Assembly (NCBI GenBank): GCA_002633005.1
Contig: NMRA01000329.1
Coordinates: 179,843-243,842 of the forward strand
DNA: 64,000 bases
Reading direction: 5' to 3'
From: Phoronis australis
Lineage: Eukaryota; Phoronida; Phoronidae
The notes beneath the pieces are model-generated. The model did not search any database. It was given only the letters and a program-made list of their open reading frames with translations, and had not been told where the DNA came from. Numbering within the stretch: the first letter of the stretch is position 1; every line of letters starts with the position of its first letter. Below, in pieces: positions 10,091-21,600 of the stretch. The position numbers and the translations under genes were made by a program.

Positions 10091-12613
10091 TGTATGTTTT
10101 ATATGATTTCTCTCTAAAATCGTCAAACCAGGTGATTGGTTAAACGTAAATATTTATTATCAGAATAGAAAGTCACGTAATATGGGCGGCGCAGCACTGA
10201 AAGTGGGGGGCTATAGCCCTCTAGCACCCCGGTGGTGCACTGCCCATAGACCAAGAGCGGCGCTGCGCTGCAAAAAATAGGGGGTTATAGCCCCACCCCC
10301 CAGCCTCCATTCTGCTCCGTCCATGCGTAAAGTTGTCACGAAAAACAACTCGAGTAGGGAAAGGTTTTGGCTACATGTGAAGTTGTTTATGAATTCATAC
10401 GTTATGTGCATGAATTTGTTCGTCCTCAATCTCGTAATCAGCGTTATATTGGACACACGGTATGCTCTCTCACGTGACTGTTGTTCATGCATTTGCAAGG
10501 TTGATCCATTCACCTCCATTTTTTCATCAACATGATCTGAAATTATCTGTAGTATAGATATAGATTTTTACATGGCGAAGTCGTTATCCCCCGTTATCTA
10601 GAGCCCGAGTGGATTTTTGAGAATTGTCGCCCTAGGCGCGTTAGCCCCAAGGGTGATAATTCTACAAAATACAGGATTCGTGAAATAATGTCTCGTGGGA
10701 TATTACTTTATCAGCGCCACTCTCGGTACGTTTTGTGTATACATTTTGTACTTCATATTGGAAAATTAGGAATTGATGTTCAACAAAATATCGTTGACTT
10801 TCAATTTTAGTACTTCGCTTTTCGGGATTTGGTAACTGTGCTGTCCTTGAGAATTATTTTACTTTCAAGTGAAGTAATTGGTTGCATGCGTCTCTAATGT
10901 AAATAAAATACACACAAAGTCCCAAAGTACTGCATTAAAGTGGATAATAGTGTTAAAACAGTACGACCAGTGTACAGTTTTGCTGATTTAACTTTTATGT
11001 TGTCTGTCATACACAACACACTCAAAAACTTCAGGCTTACAGTGTATATTCGTATAAAAGGTCAAACAGTTTGGGCCTGCTTCGAGAGAATAACGTTGAA
11101 ATTTCCAAGTTTTACCTTCGTGTACAACAGTCCGTATTAGTAACAAGAAAGTTTACGTATTGTGTCGCTTGAAATAAAGTGATCATTGCGCTATATCATC
11201 CATTTTAGACCATCTCATCAAATCCTGCAACATAACATACGTTTTGTATCGTGATTATATTTAGAGAGGTGTTGTCACAAATATATCGGGTAATACGAAA
11301 AAGCCAAATTGTTCTCACACTTGAAAAAGATGTTTCACTTATTGCTGACTTTTGAAATAGCCGCGTCATTATATTTAAATTCACTATTCTGCCCGACGGC
11401 GATCAAGTTTTTTGTGGACAGCTGTTCAGCGCCACCTAGAAATGTACAGCGGACAAAGGGTTTCAACCTGGTGGTATGAACACCGTTTTAACGCCTTTCT
11501 TATCATAATGCCGGCAACTTTTCACTAATGAGCGGTGGGATATATTAATGTCTCAGAAAAGACAAAACTTTTGAAATATCCATGGATGAAAGACTCCGTC
11601 TACCATACATTTCCCACATCGAAAGAGAATCCTCGGCTTCATGGTCGGTGGCTCCCACTGATACTGCGGTGGAATTCCGATATCAGCCGATATGAAAAAA
11701 ACTATAATAAACTAGAGAGGTTAACCTAATCAAGCAATGGGAGGGGTTTAACAATGGAATTTGTTCATCTGTTTTTAAATTAATAAACTGCCACGTAGCA
11801 ATAACTTTTTTCTTCCCAATCTGAGTCGGGATCAAGCGGAAGTCGGATTTTCGCTGTCATTACTCTAAAACGTGTCAATACTAAAAGTCCCCTGTTAGAT
11901 TTTCTTAGTCTTTGTTATGTTGTTGAACACTTTAAGAAGTTTCATCTGATCTTCAATTTGTTATCATTGCAATTTGTTTGTGTTATTGGCCTCCTTTGAG
12001 CGCAAATCACTCGGATAACTCGGGCAAACGTGTGATCCGATTCGAAGTCAAGTCCTTTGCGGTGAAAGACGCATGCCCAATTTCGACGCCTTGAAACACA
12101 CTTGTGCCGATTGATTTGCTGTCTACAAAGTGGAATCGGCAAGAGCGTTGGGCATTACGTACGTAATGACGCGACTCCGAACAGTTGAACCTAAGTGCAT
12201 TCGTATTCAGTCGTTTTCGAAGCTTAAACATCAGAAACCCGTGAAAACTCCTTTTCCGTACATCAAAAGTGTTTCAACATTGCTTTAATTATTTGAAATT
12301 TTCAGAAAATGGATTTCAATTCCTTGTTGTGAAATCAGTATTAATATACCGAATACAGATAGCTTTCATTGGACAATCGATTTTTAGCGCTTGCATTTAC
12401 AATGTACATACGCATTCATATATACGTGTAATTTATTTCGGAGTTATCAGCGCGATTAGCTTCACTGCAAACGTGACTGCGCTCTCACAAAAATTCACGG
12501 ACCGTTTGAACTGAAAGTCGTTTTACTTTTAACTCACATTTCAATACCAAAGACCAAACGCGGACCATTTTTGATGAAGAGGTTTTAGTAGCAAAAGGCA
12601 TCTGACAAGTAAA
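10091..12613. other. Intergenic sequence upstream of the sushi gene
   Basis: No recognised gene. 10190-10320 is G/C-rich with self-complementary pieces such as GGGGGCTATAGCCC and GGGGTTATAGCCCC, looking like a decayed dispersed repeat. Open frames of 60-100 codons here (for example 10211-10519 minus) show no family features. The promoter and 5' UTR of the gene starting at 12614 should lie in the last few hundred bases, but I see no convincing TATA box or initiator. Confidence 0.4.
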
Positions 12614-12671
12614 ATGTTTCATAACGGATTTGTGCCTTGTTTGGTAGCATTGGCGCTGTTGGCTGTAACAA
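12614..12671 (+). CDS. Sushi gene exon 1: signal peptide
   Basis: The ATG opens MFHNGFVPCLVALALLAVT, a hydrophobic secretory signal, ending at a strong donor GTAAGT in phase 1. The last base A plus AT from the exon at 20784 makes an Asn codon, giving TNGKID. An upstream promoter was not identified. The start is chosen because it is the only ATG before the hydrophobic core and the splice phase matches all later exons. Confidence 0.7.
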
Positions 12672-15600
12672 GTAAGTACACGTAGTTATTATGTTTTAAG
12701 TAACCTTGAGCCATTCGGTGGGTCACAAATGCTAAATTTCTTCCGGAAAAGAACAACATTGTCAGGTTTCCACCTATAAGCTCCATTCCGACCATGGCAC
12801 GATCATGAACTTTTTGCCAAAAACATGCCTTACTATTTTACATGAACGTTTCATGTGAGTCGTCGTTAAGTTGAACGAAAGCATTCGACCCTCATCACTG
12901 CGACAAACAGATTGCTCTGAGAAGACCTGGGTAAATGAAAAGTGAAATTTTTTTAAAAAGAAAAAGATAATCAAGCAAGAAGCTGTTGTTGCCATTTTCA
13001 TTTTGCAGAATCCTTTCGGAGTTATGTTACAATTTTAGTAGCAATGGCTCTTCGGGCCAATGCACTTTCGAGATTATAGAGTTCTACATAAACAAGATAC
13101 AATTCAACGTTTCTAAAAATTAATGACTGGCATTAATCATGCATTCAGATATTGTTTTAATCAATTCAAAAACACAAATGCAAATGTAGTGTTATATTTA
13201 TCGGGTGTTGGGAAATCTTGTTTAATCTTCATTTTCTTTTATAGTAACTCTTAAGCCCTGGTAGGGACGGGTTTCATTATACAAAATTGTGTAGTCATTA
13301 TGCTTCGGAACATGTCACTTTAAGGAGCACACGGGTCTTTTTGATGCAACTAGATTTTATGGTATGTAGCGGCATCCAAGAGGGTGCTGTAACCCCACAA
13401 ACTCATCCAACAGCCGAAACTGTTGCAGTCCTCAAATTGTAACAGTTTTGTGGATTGTTTTAAAAACACTACGACCCCGTCGACCCACGGCCCTCTCGAC
13501 GCAAGACCCCCTCGACCCACGACCACCTCGACTCACGACCCACAACAACCTCGATCCGGTCTACACAAGCTCGAATTCATCTGAACATACAGCTGTAGAA
13601 CAAGAGCTGACTTACAGGACCAATGAGTCGGACCGTGACCTCGGCTGGCTTTTCCCTGGTGTTGCAATTAAGAAGTCGATTCGGCAAGTTTGAAAGCCAA
13701 AAACAAAAAAACGACGCCACAAAACCAAATGAAAGACTTGCCAACGATACAAATGTTGTTCCCGGTAGAGTGTAATCGTCCTCTCTGCTTTTCAGTGAAA
13801 GGCAGATTAAAGCTGGTTGGTCGAGGGGGTTGTGGGGTGTGGGGGTAGAGGGGTTTTGGAACAATCCCAGTTTTGCATACGTTCGAAGCATAAACTGTCC
13901 CATTCTGTTTGGGTTTTGCGATTGCGCAACCTGTTGTAAACCTCAGTTGCGACAGTTTGTGTACACATTCGAAGAACAAGTTATCCATTACAAATTTAAT
14001 AAAATCAAAACTCATATAATTTCAATGATGGTTTGTGCAATTACTGCACTCTACAGTTTCCAATGGGTTTGTTTGGCAGTGCACATATCACTGGACATGA
14101 CGCCTTTGATCTACTCTGTCGAAAACTCTGTGAACAAAATGGTTAGCGTCACTTCTCCTCAAAAACGCTGCACAGGAAAACAAAAACTTTATTCGGTTTC
14201 CTTTACATATTTTTCTCGTTTAAATTCGAGGCTCCGAATGCAGACGGCAAAACGCAAACATTGACAATTTCGAAAAATGAACCACCACTTGTATGCCAGT
14301 GTTCGACACGAGCCAACACTAGATTATGAAAGCATACCGATTCAACAAATGTGGTCCAAAAGTGCTGCCATCCAATCAATATTTTACAACCCTGGGTTAT
14401 CTGAGGGATACCAGAAACTGTAGCAAATTCCTTGGTCCTGTAAAGCATTTAAAAATGCTACAGGGAGAAGGACACCATCTCAAAGAAAAGTGGAAATACA
14501 GCCAAACTTCTGAAGTTCTTATTCAAAACATATTCACAAACAAGGGATGGCAGAATGACGTCGACGGTTAAATTGTTCAGAGTGCCTTTTTACACATTCT
14601 AACAATTTTATCCTGGCTCATGCGTTTGTTTCAAAATAAATAGACGTAAATGAAACAACAAGCATGGATCACTGAAATTTTGTGATATAATAACATCCTT
14701 CGTCAAGGAAGGACATTATATCAGAACATTTCAGTGATCCATTTTTGTTGTTTTATTTACGTATTTTTATTCTACTTTTCGACACACAAGTGTATCCTGT
14801 AGAAGATCTGGATCGCCTCTTTTAGTTTTCAATTTATTTTCTACGTTATTTTGCAAAATAAAACACACTGAAACATTACGGAAATTTTCCGATTGTGATG
14901 TTTAGAATGAAATTTGCATAATGCAGATCAATGGTAACAACGTTTTGTACATTTTATTGTTATGTTATTAGTCTAAGAACTCTCGCACGATTGATTACAT
15001 GTTGATATTACTTAAATAAAGTGCCATTAGGCATACCTAACAAACGATACAAATTACTTAATGCATATTTGTTAAATCATGCAAGTACGATGGATTGTCA
15101 TCTATTGCTTATCGAATTGCCGGTGTTGGAATAAAAATTTCGAAGTTGTCAGCATATGTAAAGTAACTTCGATACAAGATTAGTCGAATTAAAGGCAGGT
15201 TAGATCATTCACACATTGGATAAAACGTAAATTCAGTTGAACTAATAGTTGCATCAACATTTCACAGACTATTTAGAGACGTACATGGTTTGTGTTCACT
15301 AAATTTCTGTGAAACGTAACAAGGTAGACAAATAAAATGTACAATGCGTAATTTGATAACCAAAAACTTCGAAATTACAAATCCTAGAGAATTATTCCGT
15401 ATTCTAAAATGAAATAATTTATGAGGTCCATACGTGTCATGGGTCGATTAAAGGAGTTAAAATTTCTCAACCTGTTTCAATGGTTTCTTTATTACATGTA
15501 TTTTATTATTGTTTTACTACTTTATTGTATTATATTACTGTTTTATATTTTGTTGTTGAGGACCCACTTGGAAAGCAGTGCTATCACGGAAGAGGCCACC

Positions 15601-18600
15601 CTCATTTTACATATTGTAATAAATAAATCATTAACCGCAACAGCATATTATCTTTCATCTAAACAGGAAGATACTGAGGTCTGCAAACTGGTAGAGTTGT
15701 CCAATCTCGACCGGATAGTGTGTCAACGTAGGATTCTTTTCATGGCATCGACAGTGCGAATCATAAGATGATATACATTTACATGTACGTAGTACAAGAG
15801 CAGTTTCAATGCCTGTGCGTGGCTGACTACTACGTTGTAATCATAAACCAAAGCTGTACATCCCTGTCAGATCATAGTATAGTACATGACCGCGACCTGG
15901 AATTGAATAAGCTTAGGACATTCTTCGCTTAAAAGACACCTTATATTGACGACCGGGGCATCTCTAAATGTTTTAACAGGACTAAAGCAGTGGCGGATTT
16001 GGGGGGCAAGGGGGCCATGACCCATTAAAATTCTACAAGAGTCTATTTGGCAGTTTGGAGTGCGAACGTCTGACGAGCAAAAGCCTGGCTAATACTCCGC
16101 TCTGGCCCCCTTAACTCAAAACCCTGGATCCGTCTCTGTAAAGTGTCAGTCAACTTTTTAAACTTTTTAACTTAAAAGTCAAAAAGGGAAGAAGACAGTC
16201 AAAATCAGATGTTTTTCAAGTAGTCTGCAATGATATGGCAATTCTAATGATTAGAGGTTGGTGGATTTTCCTGGATTCTGCTCTGGCTAAGAAATCGCGG
16301 CTCAAAAAGCATTCCCAATTTTGACATTGCAAAAAATCACGCAAAGCACCCACATTACAAAACCTTAAACATTGCGCAACGGTTATTGAGATTTGTCGAA
16401 TTCACGGGAATTAATAAGATTACAGTTGCATCTCATCAGCAACACTACTTCGATGTTAAAACTTTTCTTCTAACCTGCGATCGTACCTAAAAGTAAACTC
16501 CCCGGAAATAATTAGTTTTCGTAGTTTCCAATCAATAGAGCTTTTAAAAAGCCAGCCAGAGTCAATGTAATAAATCCTACCCTTCACACAAAAATTCAGG
16601 GATAACTGTTGCATAGCATTTATTACTTTCTAGTCTGATCTGATAAAGCCCTCATTTAGTACTACCAGGAAAACGTGTTGGCTGGTGTTATGTAGGTAGC
16701 ACTCAACAGTTTTTGCTGATTTGGGGCTTGCAAAATCACGTCAAGTCTAATCCAACAATGTGTTCCACAGGATGCACAAAACCTGAAAATGTGAAGAGTA
16801 TAAGGGGGCAAAGTCTTCAAAAACGTTTCACAGAATCTATTGAAACTGATTCCATAGTCAAATTTTCCACCTTCTACGACTAGTGGAAGTGCAGCCGGCT
16901 ACATGAAAAACGAGCTAAGATATGCCAAATCACCAGCTTTCACCCCAAAGTCACCGTTTCCATGCGGTTACAAATAACTGAGAGACAGTGCATTCAGACC
17001 ACCAAAACTTCCCAAATTCCAGAAATCGGGTGAAAAGTGGGTGTCGACCAGCCAGATTATCAGAAATCCAAAGAGTCCGAAGTTTCCCGCCAAATGATTT
17101 AATGTGTTGAAGACGTTTGGTCACTTTACAATCCATTGCAGCAGATTCGAAGACGAGGATGATTTTGTGCGAGAACTGGACAATTATTATGCAAAAAGAG
17201 AAGAGAGTGGATACTGGTATCACACTCAATTACTTGAAGAATCAGACCATGAATTCGATTTCCCCACTTTGCAAACTTTCGTGGGATTTGGGGCTGTATG
17301 AACTCGACCCACTTGCACGAGAAATGCTGCCGACCAAGGGGTGGTCATTATTCGCAAAATAGACACTTAAAGGAGAATACCTCCCAAAAAACATCCTATT
17401 TTGTATCAATTTAGATCGAGTAGTTCCACTCGATAACAGCAAGTTCAGGTGTTTTACCTTACACTTGAGGGCAGACGGAGGTGTTGAAATTAACCAATGA
17501 CGTAATCTTTTCGAACGCAGTCTGTTCAGCTGTTCACAACACGCTTACTAGCGTCAACTTTTCGCTTGTGAATGCATGGTTTTACACAAATAAATCACCA
17601 AATTTCGATGTAAAACCCTTACAAATACATCAAGTTCGTGAACAAGCGTGTTGTTTTATTTCACTGTAACAGATTTATAGGTATTTCTGAAAGTACGGTA
17701 GTCTACAGAGTTCGGACAAGGAGTATAATCTCCTACAGGTTCGGTAGACCTATTTATGATGGTCGATCGCGGGGGTTTGGCTCTGTTTGGTTATGAATTC
17801 GAATCATTCTTCCGTGAAATACAGACATAAAAGATAGCTGTGTGTTGTACTTTTAGACTTGCGATTTTTTCAGTTCTAAACACACAAAACGCTTGTTATC
17901 CCAGCCAGTGCCTCGGAACCCGATCAGGCCGTCGGGGCCGCCGGGACTGGACATCACGAACATAAACCAGCTTAAGTTGGAAACTAAACCTCCTGTCACG
18001 AAAAGACTATACTAGTGAGCCAAAGAAATAATGTGCACGTAATTATTTTGGTGAATTAGCCACGAAACTGCAAATCTAATTACTTGTCGTGGGCCGCGAA
18101 CGATGTGAATAATGAATATGTATATCTAAATAAAAATTCCACTAACATGTGACCATAGCATATAAAATCGAGTTATTGTTTCACAACAGCTTTCTGTCAG
18201 CAAACACTGAATTAGCGGCATGCGCTCACACGTCCTCGGTGCCCGGTCAATTACCTTTAATGCATCTGAAGCCGGTAACGCAGTGGTTTATTCATTGCTG
18301 GCTTCTAAAAACTTGCACTCACGAATATTCCAAAGGCATTACAAATTGTATCTAATGAGACAGACTTTGTTTCAGTTTTATATAAGCATTGGGTAGGGTG
18401 AAAATAATTCATTTTGAAACAAAACGCAGAAAAATAAACGTCTACATGGCAACTCGCAATCCCGACTTAGACGAGAGCTCATCAGACGAAGACTTCGCAG
18501 GTGGATCGTTAAGATTCACAGGCTATCAGTGGGAACCGCAATACAGTGATCAAGAAATACTAGTAAAACGCCGTGAACATGCACACGTAACGGAAATTAT

Positions 18601-21600
18601 GGGTAAGAAACAATAAATAAATCTACTACTGGACTTACGTATGTAGAGATGGCTACGTTGCGTCCTCCTCTCGAGGACTTCATCAGGCCATTGAGTTGTC
18701 ACGTGACTTGTCATGTGATCCGTCGTGTAGTTTCCGCGGGATTCTCTTCAGCGCCCTATCCCATGTCCTAGGTAAGTGAAACCGCAGCCCCCCCTGTCTA
18801 TTGAGGCTAGGATTCTCGATTCTCTCGTAGATAACTTCTTTGACCCCTCTCTGAAACCAATTCTCTTCTCTATCCAGGATCTTCACATCTTCCATGGCGA
18901 AAGAGTGGTCCGTGGAAGCCATGTGAGTAAAAACTGCAGAATCATAGCAGTCCCCATAACTGGACCTCCGATGCTGGTTGAAACGACTTTTCAGGGCTTG
19001 CTTGGTTTCCCCAATGTATGCTGCTCCACACCCCAGTTCCGAGCATGAAATGCCATACACCACATTTGATGTTTTCTCTCTGCTGGTTTTGTCTTTCACA
19101 TTTAACAATTGACTCCTTATGGTGTTAACAGGTTTGAATACAACAGCAATGTCATGTCCCCTCATATGTGATTTGATCTGATCAGCGATNNNNNNNNNNN
19201 NNNNNNNNNNNNNNNNNNNNNNNNNNNNNNNNNNNNNNNNNNNNNNNNNNNNNNNNNNNNNNNNNNNNNNNNNNNNNNNNNNNNNNNNCCACTCTTTCGC
19301 CATGGAAGATGTGAAGATCCTGGATAGAGAAGAGAATTGGTTTCGGAGAGGGGTCAAAGAAGCTATCTACGAGAGAATCGAGAATCCTAGCCTCAATAGA
19401 CAGGGGGGCTGCGGTTTCACTTACCTAGGACATGGGATAGGGCGCTGAAGAGAATCCCGCGGAAACTACACGACGGATCACATGACAAGTCACGTGACAA
19501 CTCAGTAGCCTGATGAAGTCCTCGAGAGGAGGACGCAACGTAGCCATCTCTACATACGTACATGTAAGTCCAGTAGTAGATTTATTTATTGTTTCTTATA
19601 TTGCCCAACTGGATGACTGAAAACATTCATCGGAAATTATGGGTAGTTCTTTGGTAAGCAGGCATTTTTCAACTCACTATCGACGACAGCCGGCCACAGA
19701 CACGGAGACGTTTCACGGCCTCATGCTTGCTATTAACAACGTACTTTTCATTCTTCACTTCCCTTAGCCACTTCCTAAGCATTTCGGACTCTCGGGTAAG
19801 TCGAACAAACGATATACCCGCTTTCCTCGCAGCTACATAGTTCGGACAAGCGGGAACGATGCACCGCAACATGGCGGCATTCACTCTGCAAATGAACCTC
19901 TGACGTCGCTGCGTCGTTTCTTTCCTTCCTCACAGGTTTACGCGATACCTCTCGGCAAGGTAAAGTCGACCGTATGCGAGGCGATGTGGATATGACCGAT
20001 TAAGACGGTAGAAAGACTATTTAAATCGGGTGGCAATCTTCTTTAATGATTACTGACAAAGGCGACAGTAAACCTGGATCACTCGTATTCACTATTGCCA
20101 TGTGGGAATGAGCACGGTCTAAACACAATGCGTAAGCCTACATGTACGAGTTGTAGCACTCAGTGTGGGCCGGCGTCGAGGGCCTGGCATTACTCAGCCT
20201 GGAATGCAGCCAGTTTGCTCGTTATTTATAGAATTTACAAATACACTTAAAAGCCAAAGTGTGGCTCCCGACCGCATCACATGTTCCACATTGACATTCT
20301 ACACTCTCGTGTGGCGCGCAATGCCATTTCTGTGCAACTTTCACGTATATAGGAAATTTGAACACAAAAAACGTTCTCATCCAAGTTACTGTTACCACAG
20401 CCTCCACAAACGCACCTTTTCAAGTCTGTAAACGGCGGCTCACCGCGGACTTTCCTCACAACTACTCACTATCTCACTGGTAAAACAACAACAGCGGAGA
20501 CGGTTTTGCACCCACAGCGTTGATAACATTTTTTTATTTTAATTCTTGGCTTGTTTCTTAGCAATAAGTATACTAAAGACTTTTTAATCTCTTAAGATGT
20601 ATTAATAATTTTATTTTGAGACACAGGATCATGGTGGAAACTCTAATTTAAGTATCGATTATGACGGGTTGGTCACAATCTGGCGTTGGTGTAAAAAACC
20701 CAAATGTTAGCGTAGGATTTGTTTCATGTATGAAATCACTTGTCCGTCATTTTGAGTTCTAATTTTATGACATTTTGTATCAGATGGCAAGATCGACACT
20801 TTCGGTGGAAATAGCGACGGTGCAATGTGTGTGTTCCCATTCGTCTACAACTATCGGACATACTATGGGTGTATTACGTTGGATAAACAACAGCCGTGGT
20901 GTGCCACTACCTCTAATTATGACAATGATCAGAAATGGGGCTACTGTGCAGGTAATACGTCGAGAATGACTTTGAAATCGTCTATGACACGAATTAAGTA
21001 ATTGAAAGCTTTCGGTTCTCTACTTAATCTCACCTCAAAGCTCCGGCTGCTGTTGGTCTCGGAACCGGTAAATGCGCTAGTGTTGGCGAAGTGTTTGTCA
21101 AAGTGAATGGAAAGGCAGCAGCTTCAGTGGGTTCCCTCAGAGAAACACTTCGATTTACTCAGTTTACCGCTGTGAAACATGTTTCAAATATTTTCCTACA
21201 TAGACGTGTATTCATCTTTGAAAAAACAGCCAGGCTTACAACCTCACGTTTTATTCCCCCCTCACCTTACCGGCTTCCACTGCTTGCAAAAGTTCAGTGT
21301 TAACTCTCACGTGTACTTAACCTGCTGTCGCTAATATCCAGGTTCATCCACGTTATGATGGTTGCACAAAGAAGAATTTCAAGTTCATTGATGGTATAGA
21401 ACGGGTTATGCTCCCTGAATAGTCACTTGCCTATCAAAACGTCATTGTTCTGCTTCCGAGACTTCGGCTCAAGTGAAGTGAATGAAGTTCATCGTGTGGT
21501 TTATACAGGATGAAATACAGTGGAGAATTAAGGAATGACTAATCTCAGAATCGCACGTCGCGATATTACATTTTACACACACTAGTGGCATCTAAAAGTA

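Larger units (their letters stand above)
18606..19631. mobile_element. Penelope-like retroelement pair, head-to-head
   Basis: Two 5'-truncated copies point away from each other: one on the minus strand (18606-19189) and one on the plus strand (19289-19596), with a gap of N between. Their outer about 300 bases are near-identical inverted repeats. The insertion is flanked by a 15-bp direct repeat, CGGAAATTATGGGTA (18591-18605 and 19632-19646), a target duplication within the Kolobok-like P2X7 ORF. On the right the inverted symmetry stops at 19596 and 35 further bases (19597-19631) precede the duplication. Penelope-like elements are known for such inverted pairs, variable target duplications and a 30-40-bp extension at one end. 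The GIY-YIG coding sequence supports the assignment. Confidence 0.8.

Noticed and set aside
13577-14264. Several 80-144-codon frames on both strands
   Set aside because: They overlap in opposite directions, include a simple repeat, and show no domain.
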